This document shows, piece by piece, positions 35,938 through 46,190 of a DNA stretch of 64,000 bases. The notes under the pieces are model-generated. The model did not search any database. It worked only from the letters and a program-made list of their open reading frames with translations, and had not been told where the DNA came from. Location: positions 1,728,614 to 1,792,613 of the forward strand of contig MU394052.1 of the NCBI GenBank assembly GCA_022578605.1, written 5' to 3'. Position numbers and translations under genes: made by a program. The stretch comes from Camillea tinctor (Eukaryota; Ascomycota; Sordariomycetes; Xylariales; Xylariaceae). Position 1 is the stretch's first letter, and each line of letters opens with the position of its first letter.

Positions 35938-38334
35938 TCATGAAGCCCCCCCTGACATCGATGACGAAGGCACGTTGGATGTCTTACCTGATGCGATGAC
36001 ATTCATCGCGATGCTATACATGCCATTCTGGCGCTTCCACCAGCTTGTGAAGTCGTTCAGAGTGCGGAAGCGATTCGTTTTCGTGCTTCCGAAGAGGCCG
36101 ACCGGCCAGGACGAACGCACCTCCCGGGCGATAACATCCATTGTATCGTCTGGCATCTCGGGCTCGATAGTGTCTCTGACTAACTGGACCTCGCCCGGGT
36201 CTAGGGACTCGAGGTAGAGCCAGAACAGCGCCTGCGACGCGAACGAGTTCCGCCCCTGGTCCCACAGCCCCTTGGCGCAGAGCATGATCGTCGAGCGCAG
36301 CTCCTCGAGCCGAGGGCCATTGTTGCTGGTAAACGCGGCGGGGAGGTCGCGCAGGGCGCTGAAAGCTAGCAAGGGGAGAAATTGTAGGAGCGCGACGTCG
36401 TAGGACTCGAAGCCGTGCCGGAGGTAATAGAGCCGGAGGAGCGTCTCGAAGCACGCTTTGGACTGGGTTACGATGTCGCCGGGGCTGTCCGCGCCGTCGA
36501 TAGGGACCATGTTCTCGAACGGTTCGAACAGATATATCAGGAGGTTGTGATAGTGCATGCTAGTAATATCAAGAGATAGGGTGTTAGTTCTCGAGGGCAT
36601 CAATACCGCGCGACAAGGGGGGTTTTGACAATGTGCCTTGCGGGCATTATCCAGCGTGGTAACGCTTTTTTCATTCTTTTTTTCAACTCACTGTAGGTTC
36701 AAATGTGATGGCAGGGCGATGTTATGCGGTTTCAAGGGGTCTGGTAAGTTTTCGTACCAGGTCGTGAGCGAGACCCGGAAGAAGAGTGCTTCGTTATACG
36801 ATATTTCGAAAGAGTTTCTCGGAGACTTGCACGTTTCCTTTGCAACATTGTTGATCATCACGCGAAAGCTACATAACGCCTTGAACAAGAGGTTATTGGA
36901 AGTATGTATTGGCTCTTCTCCAAGTGGGTATTTCACATGAAGTTCTAGATTCTCAGTTGCTTGTTCTAGTAACGGGTACTGGGGCGGATCCGGAAGCAGT
37001 GGTGGTTGAAAGGTATGGAAAGCTACCTGTCTTTTGGAGCCATTATTATGTTGTTTGTGTATGAGTAGCGGAAAACTTACGCTTGCCAGTTGAACAACCC
37101 CCAAGCAGTCACTTCTACTACGGACTGCCACTCCTGGTCTCTGTAAATATTGGGATTGAAAATCCCCAGCCGGCACGCCATTTCTATTGAATCCTTTAGA
37201 TACGGCCGGCCGAGTTCGTCAACACCGTTAATGAAATACTCGAGATGGATCAGTGCGGTTGCTTGCACGGTGGTGATTGTGGGGTTGGATCTCTCCAAGT
37301 CGTACAGTCTAAGGGCTTCGGCGAGGAAACGGTATCCTAGGTTTCCAGGCACCCAGTGTTCTGCTCGACGATTCACGGGACTATATCCATGCTTAGAGGA
37401 GGTTGATTAGCTTTGTATTCTCGGTGCTGTGAAACTCTATACACACCCAGGCAACTGCAAGGACTGCATTTACTAGGAAGGGAGAACAGAATCGTTGGGT
37501 ACCGGCAAGCAAGTCGTCTAGGAATGCCCCCTTGTCGAACTGCGGGTAGAAGGGGAAAAGGGAAACAAAGTAGATTTCGAGCAAGGCACGCAACGTCGAG
37601 TTGCCGGCGGGAACCTTTGTCCAGGTTGACACGTTCGCTTCAGCTATCCGGGAGTCAATTAGTTCGACGGCATGGTAAGGTATTAGATACATCTTTTGGG
37701 TTTCGTCAGTAATATCCCTCCAGATTTGAGGTGGCGATTCTGTTTGTTGGGCTGGCAAGGACGACACGGTTTCGAAAAGCAAAGAGGCCAGATACGGGTT
37801 CTGCCATCGAGTTATAGATAGGGGCATCCCGCGAACATACGGAAACTCGTATCGCAATCGGTACTCTGGGTTTTGCAGTAGTTCTAGTAGAAGAGTACCT
37901 GTATGGACCAGCTTGAGGACTTCTTGGATGTCAGTGCCGGTTCTCAGCCGTTGCACCATCTGGATAGATTCAGGCTCGGATCGTGACTGGATTATGTCAA
38001 TAAAATCACGGTATGCTTCGTTCTCTTGGGACCTGAGCTCGAGATCAGATAGCTTTCGCCTTTGTGCCTTGAGATGAGTCTCCGTGGGACGTGTCGTATA
38101 ATCGCATTGGGTTTTCCGTTCAATACAAGTCGCGCATCGAGGCCTTTCTGCATTGCACTTTATCTTTCATTAGCTGTATCACCTCCCGTGGGCTTCGAGA
38201 CCTGCCTTCGTTTTTCTTCGTCTGCAGGCTTCGCAGGCCGCAATGGCAGAGGTTCGTTTGCTACGTTGGGGATTTGAAGAAGAGTCGTTTGGCGTAGAAG
38301 GGTTGGGGAGCAACTGCCGCAAGGGCTGCGACAT
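35938..38334 (-). CDS. Zn2Cys6 transcription factor (second)
   Basis: Another nuclear zinc-cluster regulator, rebuilt from five minus-strand exons: 38334-38206, 38157-37447, 37391-37081, 37030-36692 and 36559-35938. The product is 703 residues. The cluster is perfect C-x2-C-x6-C-x6-C-x2-C-x6-C (34, 37, 44, 51, 54, 61) only when a 48-bp intron is removed between KTK and CNAERPRC. That intron begins with GC, not GT. The rest fits the fungal regulator middle-homology pattern: AVLAVAWHGYSPVN...LGYRFLAEALRLYD, TTVQATALIHLEYF, MACRLGIF, AWGLFNWQA, and LNLHMHYHNLLIYLFEPF. The third-intron acceptor (AAAAG at 37031-37032) is weak and the least certain junction. Without the introns the gene would look like four broken frames. 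Confidence 0.85.
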
Positions 38335-39721
38335 TGCTAGCTATAAGTGTTCTAAGAAGGCTTAATTCGAGATCCAGTTCGGTATCAAAAATTACATTCG
38401 TTTCCACTTTCCTGTGCGAGGGACCTCGAAGAGTGTTCGAAAAGAAAACAAAAAAAAAACCAGTCATAACCTCAAGGGATAACAATACCAACACAAAGCG
38501 CTTAAGTATAAGCGTGGGAGGAAAGGTTGTTGTTGCGCAGGGGATTAGAACTATGGTCACCAGATATACTGTGCAATAAACATATGCCTATACCTTATAC
38601 CTTCTTGCGAGGTACATATTGGCTTGATATATCTAGATCACTTACACCATGATTACTAGTTACCTTAGCCTTTATATATGATATCTCGAAGTCTTTGGAT
38701 GCTGATAGACAATGTTGAGTGAACAAACAATCAGCTGTAGTGACAGTACAGTCAGAAATCTTTTAGTCCTGCAGGCCTAAAAGGAATGCTTAAAGACTGC
38801 GCCCAAGAAGCAATAGTAGTATCAGAGTAGAGAAGTGGACACGGTACATATATCCCAGTAGAAGGGGGGAAACCCCCTTGTCTTACCAAATTAAGCTACA
38901 AAGAGAGGTGCTCAAAATCGAGGCACCAACGTATTATGTATCTCGAGCTAAATTTTTAGCAAAAATGTAAGTATATAATGTAAGAGGCATGACCAAATAG
39001 TTTTGTGGAGTATTAGGGGTACTGAATAAGTATAAAATGCTAATAAACAAATATATTATGTTCTTTGACTTTTCCAAGGTCCCCCCCGTCTCCTCGGAAA
39101 CTAGGCTTTGACACGAAACTGACAAAACTATTTACTAAATATCGGGAGCCCGGCCGTAACAGAGCCGAGAATAGTGCAAAACGAAAACTGTTGTACTTGC
39201 ACATGCCTCCCACAAGATAATCACGGCTGTATTCTTCCTTTTGACATGGTTCTAGATCATGGCTGGCAAAAATAAGCAACCAGTGAATACGTGGGCATGT
39301 CCCATTTAACATTAGTGTGCCACCATAGGCGAATTTGAAGTATCATGCCTGGCCAAGTGCCGGAAGCATGCAAGCGCCAGGCTCCTGAGATTTTGCTCCG
39401 GTGCCACATTAATAAACAGTCTGTTCCTACAGTATTGGGAACGAGATGCTCACAGCCTTCATAAAACCATGATATGGACAAAACTACACACTAATAATGA
39501 AAAAAGAATGGGGCCTGCTTATATCTTTTAAAGATTTCTGGTTTTTTATATATTAATGACGATATCTGAGAGACTATAAACCCGCTATATTACACGGGAA
39601 AAAAAAGTAGAGTTACTCCTCTGACCTAAGTGAAGATGTGGTAACCTTTCATAATGATTATCATGGATTGTGGCGAAGTGACCTGGAGACCCCTTGGTGT
39701 ACATATGATGATACCCCCATA
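38335..39721. other. 1.4-kb gene-free stretch
   Basis: Frames below 100 codons on both strands have no protein-like features. No repeat is recognised. Confidence 0.5.
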
Positions 39722-40497
39722 TTATTGCTCGCGGACAAGCCTGTTGGCGGATTCCGATATATATTTTTGAATTTGTTCACAATCAGAACATAGCCCGTGT
39801 TTTAAAACTTCATTTTTCAGAAGCAGGACCTCCGATTGTAACATATCAGCAGTCGCTTTCAACCTGGCCTGCTCGTCCTCCAAAACCTTACTTTGGGCCT
39901 CGAGCTTTTCGTTCTCCTTTTTCTTTTTCTGGCGTGATTTGCTGGCAGCTAGACGGTTTTTCTCCTGATGCTTTCCCTTCGACTTCTTGATTCTGCTGTG
40001 AGAATCATTAGTTGAAGAGCTCTGCCGACTCTCCCTCCTCTCCCGCCTCTTGTCGTTACTATTCATGGCCGAGGCGTCATCAGAATCGTTAGCAGCATGG
40101 GATGAACCCCTAGTTGTCCCTTTTTCGGATGGGGTTTGACCGACAGTGCTGTGTTCTGCCTGCTCAGATGGCAACTGAGCTGAGTCGTGTGTCGAAGATA
40201 CGGCGTTGTCCTTTATGGAGCGATTAACCCAGCTCAGCTGTGTATATGGGACTTTTTGTATTAAAATGCACGTACCATTTCCTCTGTGAGACTTTGTGAT
40301 ACCGGATCAATGGGGCTGATATGCTGGGTGGGTGTTTCTGCGGGATAGTCGCTGGGGCTGGTAGCATCCCATGAAGGCAGGGGGTCGGTGTTACAATGGT
40401 TGACTGTATCTGAAAGGTCCTTGATATCGTTGGAGAAATTACAATCTTTGCTGTATGGAGGGCTGAGAAGCCCTAGGGGATCGCATGTAAGAGCCAT
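39722..40497 (-). CDS. bZIP transcription factor
   Basis: Minus-strand exons are 40497-40276 and 40174-39722, joined by a 101-bp phase-0 intron (GTACGT...CTCAG); the product is 224 residues. The basic region EKNRLAASKSRQKKKK carries the invariant N-x7-R (Asn147, Arg155). The zipper has heptad leucines at about 165, 172, 179, 186 and 193, and ends in LKHGLCSDCEQIQKYI, a tail typical of fungal ATF/CREB-like (Atf1-related) bZIPs. The N-terminus is Ser/Pro/Asp-rich and disordered. It is shorter than AtfA orthologues and lacks their N-terminal regulatory region, so it is a lineage-specific paralogue rather than AtfA itself. Confidence 0.88.
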
Positions 40498-41209
40498 GAC
40501 TGGACGGATGATATTGCGAGGAATCAGATGGCGTCGGATGACGATGGACGGTGTACAGATAATGAAGGGAGCTTCAGCGTCCAGATAAACCTGCCTTTTG
40601 ACTTATTCAACAATTGTAAACCAAAATCAATTACATCACCAGAACGTACAATCCTGTAACCAGTCATAGCTGATGTCCTGTCTGGCTTGCCGTGCTACCT
40701 CTTGCGGAGTGAGATCCCAGATGATTAGTAAATGTCAAATATGATAGCTCAATAATTGAGCCAGCATAGCACGGCCCCCGGCAGAACTGTGCTGGTGTAT
40801 CTGTGTGCTAAGAATTTGCCACCTGAGCCCCCCGCGGCATCTTGCCCCCATCGAGATCGTATACATAATTGAGTGGCATATAGTCTGATAGTTCTCCCCA
40901 ACCCAGGTTATTCCTGTGATAAATTCTTTCGTAATTATCCGACCGACAGTGTATAAGGAACGCACAGGCCAGACCCAACTCCGACCGGATCCAAGTTCAT
41001 TAACACCTAGTCCGGATCCGAGTAGGAGCCTGATATCCCGGGTCAGACTCCGGAGTCGGGTCCGGGGTGAAATTCTCAACCGCTAGTAGAAGTGGTTTAT
41101 AGAATAACTTGAGGTGAATAACGAATAACGAATGATAGCGAAAGACCCCCTTTTTATTTAGCTGCTGCTTAGCGCGCACTATATCAACTTAAACTCACAT
41201 CACATAGAG
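40498..41209. other. bZIP upstream region
   Basis: No gene is called. A 114-codon minus-strand frame (40735-41079) lacks domain features. TCCGGATCC palindromes repeat at 40984-41013. Confidence 0.45.
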
Positions 41210-41781
41210 TATGGTTGACCATAGCTCAAAAAAAAAAAAACCCCTAATTTATTTTATTTTATTAAGTTGACCCTTGATGTGAATATAATATGCATTTATA
41301 TCATATTACTATGCTCATAAGGAGGTGGTATTAAGCTATTGAAGGTTTAAATTCTCAGTTAGGGATAACCGCTATTACTACCTAGGTAGTTAGCAACCAC
41401 TACTTACGTGCATTGTTAGCGATCACCCCGCTACTAATGTCGGCGACCACAACTAATTATTTTGCTTTATAACTACGTATTGTTTGCAAATGTAGCTAAT
41501 TATTATCAGTAGAGATAAAAAATTTAATATAAATAGTTACGATGGCTAATAATAAGTAGTTGTAGCCAATATTAGTAGTGATCGTTAATAATGCATGTAA
41601 GTAGTGGTTATGGATGCTAACTGGAAAAGGGGGAAGGGAGTATATTTTTTTAATTTTATATACCTACCTAGGTAGGTAGGTACCTAATTGAAGAAAATAG
41701 ATCAGAAAAATGAAAATATGGGGGGTGCTTAGTTATAGGCAATGGGTTTTCCCGCCAGACAATGCGCTATGGTCAACCGTA
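41210..41781. mobile_element. short transposon remnant bounded by TAYGGTTGACCATAGC ends
   Basis: The left end reads TATGGTTGACCATAGC (41210-41225) and the right end GCTATGGTCAACCGTA (41766-41781), an inverted pair differing at one base. The TA at each outer edge could be a Tc1/mariner-type target site. The 572-bp interior is AT-rich and non-coding. It contains a second, longer inverted-repeat pair at 41389-41621. A third copy of the end, with about 60 bases of further similarity, lies at 51290-51349. Confidence 0.6.
41389..41621. repeat. 233-bp inverted-repeat element with RIP-like differences
   Basis: Each arm is about 70 bases, starting GTTAGCA and containing ACCACTACTTAC and GATCAC. On the other strand the right arm aligns to the left arm with mostly transition differences (GTGCATTGTTAGC against ATGCATTATTAAC). 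The centre is AT-rich. Confidence 0.7.
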
Positions 41782-41906
41782 CCCTATGACCCAGCCACCT
41801 ACTACATAAAAATCTTATCGCCTACATAACCTATAACATACTTGATCAATCCACTCCAATTCACCTATTGCTCAACATCTAAACCGTTAGACATGTGTGA
41901 GAAGTG

Positions 41907-42296
41907 ATGACCCGGACCGTCGTCAATCTATTCACCACACTCATCCGCACACATCACATCACCAGCCGGAAGAAGCTCCAGAAGGTGAAGAAAGCAGCAT
42001 CTCACCATGCCCTGCCGTTTGTGCTCATTCGCAGCGGTGGCTCACCGGGGATTATGTACGCCGAAAGTTCAGACGAGTCCAGCCTCAGTAGCTGGGTGAA
42101 CATCGTCCAAGGCCTTCGGTACAAAGACTACCAATGTGCTCGAAAACCGACTAGTTGTCCGGTGCAAGTGTCTCAGCCGGCGGGTGATGTCGGTTTTATA
42201 GAAGTCACATCCGTAGCCCAGTTTGGCGAGAAGATGGAACAGAGGGGCTTAGGTTCATGGTGGAAATCCGGGATGGGGTATGGGGATGCGGAATAG
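41907..42296 (+). CDS. small conserved fungal protein of unknown function
   Basis: A single exon of 129 residues. The start at ATG 41907 is preceded by a tiny upstream ORF (ATG at 41892, four codons). The central motif LPFVLIRSGGSPGIMYAES..ESSLSSWVNIVQGLRYKDYQ and the C-terminal EKMEQRGLGSWWKSGMGYG look like a conserved compact domain that I recall from uncharacterised fungal proteins but cannot name. The N-terminus is Lys/His-rich. No signal peptide or membrane segment is present. It is soluble, probably cytosolic or mitochondrial (the basic, hydroxylated N-terminus could be a presequence). It sits 475 bases upstream of the LPMO gene on the same strand; no functional link is implied. Confidence 0.72.
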   Translation: MTRTVVNLFTTLIRTHHITSRKKLQKVKKAASHHALPFVLIRSGGSPGIMYAESSDESSLSSWVNIVQGLRYKDYQCARKPTSCPVQVSQPAGDVGFIEVTSVAQFGEKMEQRGLGSWWKSGMGYGDAE

Positions 42297-42770
42297 GAGT
42301 CACGCACTTATGGGCTCAAACCTCAGGGTAGAGCCAATCTTACCCCGTACCAAACAAGACGATTTACTAATCAGATGACAGAGAAAATCGAATTGTGTAG
42401 ACTGTCTAATAATAGGACATCCTGCAAGCTTCTCCAGGTCATGATCCAATACGATGCGCGTGCCGGACCTGTGGAGAAAGACCTGGGGAATTCAGCCGCC
42501 ACGGCAGTTCCCTTCACGATCTCACGGTCTGGACTCGACCAATAGTGCTTACAACATCGAGTTCCTTGGCCTTGTCATAAATTAAACGCTTGCCTCGATT
42601 TATGAGACGGAAGATGACTGTCCTTGGGCAAATTTCTACCTATGCTACTCAGGACCCAGGCATAAAAGCCATCACCCTGCAGCATGTGTTGATCATCGTC
42701 CTTGCACCCGGTTAGGTCTCATCTCCATCCGACATAGATTCTCTTAGATAGTAGCATCACAGCCTTAAAC
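42297..42770. promoter_or_regulatory. upstream region of the LPMO gene
   Basis: It is non-coding. A CATAAAAG TATA-like element at about 42662 lies some 110 bases before the start. No clear XlnR-type GGCTAA site is seen. Confidence 0.35.
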
Positions 42771-43960
42771 ATGAAGATCCTACTGTATCCTGTTTTGTCA
42801 GCGGTTCTCGCTTCCAAGGCTGCCGGACATGCGCTGTTCCAGGCTCTGTGGGTCGATGGTGTTGACATGATAAGTCTCACATCTTGCAAGCGCCTACTAT
42901 GACGATGTTTCTGACTTACCTCTCACGGATCTCAGTGTGTTCGGATGCCCTCGAGCAACACCCCGGTAACGAGTGTCAACAGCAACGATATCCGGTGCAA
43001 TGCTGGGGGTACTAGAGGTGTCTCGGGCAAATGTGCCGTCAAGGCCGGATCTACTGTTACAATAGAGATGCACCAGGTAAACGGACTTACTCGGTCGGGC
43101 CTGTCTTCTTATCCAACATGGCTAATTACTGGGTTCAGCAACCCGGAGATCGTTCGTGTGGCAGCGAGGCCATCGGCGGGGCCCACTACGGCCCGGTAAA
43201 CGTGTATCTTAGCCAAGTCCCCGACGCTTCCACAGCGGATGGATCCACTTCTTGGTACAAGATATTTGCGGACTCTTGGGCATCTAAGGGGTCAGTCGGT
43301 GATGCGGACGACTGGGGCACGAACGATCTTAACTCGTGCTGTGGGAAAATGGACGTCCCCATCCCCGCCGATACCCCCGCTGGCGACTACTTGCTTCGCG
43401 CCGAAGTTATCGCCTTACACACTGCGGCCGCAGCAGGGTCAGCCCAGTTTTACATCTCATGCTATCAGATCACTGTAGCCGGTGGCTCGGCATCTCCGGC
43501 CGCGGCCCTACCGGCGGGCGTCCAACTCCCTGGAGCCCTGAAGGCGAGCGACCCAGGCATTCAGGTCAACATCCACGCCAAGATGGACAAATATGTGAAC
43601 CCGGGGCCCGATGTCATCGCATCCGGTACCACGAAGAAGGCAGGTTCTGGGTGTGGTAGTGGCTGTGCAGGTAGCTGTACCGTCGGGAAAAGTCCATCTG
43701 GAACGGTCATCGCCTCTCCAGGATCTGGAGCAGGAGCAGGAGCAGGAAGCGGGAACTCGGGCAGCGGCTCGGGTGCATGTGCGCAGCAGCGCTACCAGCA
43801 GTGTGGTGGTCAAGGGTATACTGGCTGCACTACGTGCGCTGTGAGTATTCCTATTTCTCTCGACTTATGTCGATTTTGCTTCGGAGTCGCTAACACTCTT
43901 TGCCAGGGTGGGCTTACTTGCCAGGATGTTTCCGCCCCATACTATTCCCAATGTACCTAA
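42771..43960 (+). CDS. AA9 lytic polysaccharide monooxygenase with C-terminal CBM1
   Basis: This secreted copper enzyme oxidatively cleaves cellulose. The model has exons 42771-42869, 42936-43076, 43139-43840 and 43907-43960, giving 331 residues. The signal peptide ends ...KAAG, leaving His20 (HALFQALWVDGV) as the N-terminal copper ligand. The second ligand is expected in GGAHYGPV (His96), and the axial Tyr in QFYISCYQI. A Gly/Ser/Ala linker (PGSGAGAGAGSG) leads to a CBM1 (QQRYQQCGGQGYTGCTTC..GLTCQ..APYYSQC) interrupted by the last intron. The first intron is odd: the only phase-0 donor next to the expected exon end is ATAAGT instead of GTAAGT, with acceptor CTCAG at 42934-42935. Other introns are standard GT-AG. 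The 66-bp last intron is a multiple of three and open, so its retention would still give protein. Confidence 0.88.
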
Positions 43961-44737
43961 AAGTCTCAAAGGATTGAGAGATGGAAATACTGCAGTCGGT
44001 TGATCTAGCCGAATACAACTTTACGATCGTTAATAAGCTGTTGGACGTGATAGGCGATTGGCCAATATGATCTCGAACATTCGAATGAGTTAACTATAGA
44101 GGCTCTAAGTTTCATGATCACCAGTCCAGAAACGTAACATGCTGAATAAATCCTGCCTGACCATTAATAACTCATTTAACAATCATCGAGGTCTATTTTT
44201 TTCATTTTCAATGTCAGAATAATGCATTACCGTCGGGAAACCTCATCGAAAGCTGGCAGGAGAAACGACGAAACAAGCGTGAGATCAGTATTATCACCGT
44301 TTAATAGCCACGAAGCCTCTCCGACTTAAGATTATAACATCACTCTACCTCGTGTATTTCAGAAAGAAGAGGTTACGCACGAGATGCCTTCATAGGGTGG
44401 CCACTGGCTTAACCTTGCTTCTAGTAAAGTCGGCATGTGCACCTTTCAGTAAGCGTGTTAAAACACCAGCTCATGAGCACTGTGGTTAGCTCCCAAGATT
44501 TATTAACGAAAGACAAATGCATAATCTACAGCCAGCAGCTGTTCACGCAGGACGTTTAGGTACTCTATACCACAAGATCCGAGGGTAACCCAACTAGCAG
44601 TATCCCAAGACTCTCTGAATTATTGGCCCTAGGTATTCAACTCCCCTCCCCCTTCGCGGACTCTTTCAAGCCCGACGACCCAAAAACCCCCATCTAGCCC
44701 CTCCACCTCATCTCTCTCAACATAGTCAACAACAAAC
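43961..44737. other. intergenic between convergent genes
   Basis: No gene or repeat is recognised between the LPMO (+) and DUF2470 (-) 3' ends. Confidence 0.55.
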
Positions 44738-45572
44738 TTAGTTCTTCTTCTGGCTCGCCTTCTTCTGCTTCTCCGCCTCCATCATCTTCGCGAACTGCTC
44801 CCTCTTCTTCTCCACGAGCTTATCGAACCGCCGCATGCAGGGGTACCCCTCGATAAACGTGTTCCCGACCCACAGCCACCACACCCCGGTGCCCGGCACG
44901 ACGCTGTGCTTGGCCAGGCGGCCGCGGATCATCCACCACGCCTCGAACACGTGGATCACGGCGGTGGGCGCGAACAGCGCCTTGACGAGCCACACGTACC
45001 CGCCCGCGCCGTAGGGGAAGTACGCGTCGAGCAGGTCCCAGGCGCGCGTGCCGGGCGCCACGAGCCCGGCCGCCAGCGTCGACGCGCACACGATGTACTG
45101 CGCGACCCCGACGAAGCTCGCTAGCCCCAGCCCCGCCGGCCGCGTCCACTCCTTGATCCGGATGTCGCTGAGCCCGAGCTGGGCCTGCGCCTGCAGCGCC
45201 ATGGCGACGAGCCGCTCGCCCGCGTCGGACAGGCTGCTCATCGCGGGCGTGATGGACACTGTGTGCGTGCCCGACGCGGACTGGATGGTCATCGCGGAGA
45301 GGGTGATGTCCGTGAGCTGGGCCTTGGAGGCGGCGGAGGCGGAGAGGCCGTTGTAGGCCCGGAGATACTATATTGGCGGGAAGGGGGGGAAAAGAGGAGG
45401 AGATAGGTTTTAATAAAATGTTTCCTTTTTTGTCGTAGGTGTATGTGAAGAAGAAAAGAAACAAAAAGAGAAAATTGGATCGCTATGTCAGATTTACCTG
45501 TGTCATTTCGACCGCGTGGTCTTCATTCATATGCTCAATGATATGCGCCTTGTGAGCTTCGTCGATAGCCAT
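44738..45572 (-). CDS. DUF2470-domain integral membrane protein
   Basis: Minus-strand exons are 45572-45498 and 45367-44738, joined at phase 0 by a 130-bp intron; the product is 234 residues. The N-terminal DUF2470 domain opens with AHIIEHMNEDHAVEMTQ and continues YLRAYNGL...LTDITLSAMTIQ. In bacteria and plants this domain occurs with haem-oxygenation or haem-iron-use proteins. Three hydrophobic segments follow: FVGVAQYIVCASTLAAGLV, YVWLVKALFAPTAVIHVFEAWWMI and WWLWVGNTFIEGY. The Lys/Gln-rich tail (EKQKKASQKKN) could be an ER-retention-type end. The fungal protein's function is unknown. The first exon is essential to recover the conserved HMNEDH motif. GC-rich codons produce a long shadow frame at 44820-45464. 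Confidence 0.88.
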
Positions 45573-46190
45573 GGTGGGTAGGTAGATGGGGGTACGATTC
45601 GAGAAATTATGTTGCTGATATGGACAACTTCTAACTGAAAAAAAAAAAGAAGAGAAATATGATACTAAAGATAGATTTCAACCGGCGTCGTGATGTACAA
45701 GTCGTTGGTTTCTTATATAGTACCGAAAATAACTCCTAGTTCGCAAGTTCGTCTCCCTGGTTAGAAAGACGGTAGGAACGTAAATACGGCGGCGGTATCG
45801 GAAGTTTAGCAGGTCTTGTCGTTTGCAAGTGGGTAGTATAGTTTTTGCGGGTTAAATCAATTGGGTATGGCGTTTGATTGATATATAGGAACCATGCGGC
45901 TAACGGATTTATTTAGCACCCCGAGCGTCCCGCGTCCGAGCTCCACGCAAACACACATCTTATTCCTGACTGCAACCCAACAGCGGAGAGATTCTGATGC
46001 AAGATGTAGGAAGAGATTCGGTTATCATATGGGACTAAGAACCAATATATTTATTTATCTTCAGATTCTGGGCATGCTGCCCTACAAAAGGTGATCACTG
46101 TCATTGGTAAGTACCCATTGGCTTCTTGCCCCCCCCTGAACCCCTAAACCCCTGAATGCACATATGTTAAGGGGTAATATGCCTGCATTT
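45573..46190. other. transition to AT-rich DNA
   Basis: It holds the DUF2470 upstream region and a short frame at 45894-46094 of no clear meaning. At 46140-46190 an ACCCCT...AGGGGT inverted pair stands at the abrupt edge of the AT-rich block. Confidence 0.45.

Noticed and set aside
40735..41079. 114-codon minus-strand frame
   Set aside because: No protein-like pattern; it overlaps repeated TCCGGATCC palindromes and the promoter of the bZIP gene.
44820..45464. 214-codon Arg/Ala/Gly-rich minus-strand frame
   Set aside because: Frame-shifted shadow of the DUF2470 gene, crossing its intron.
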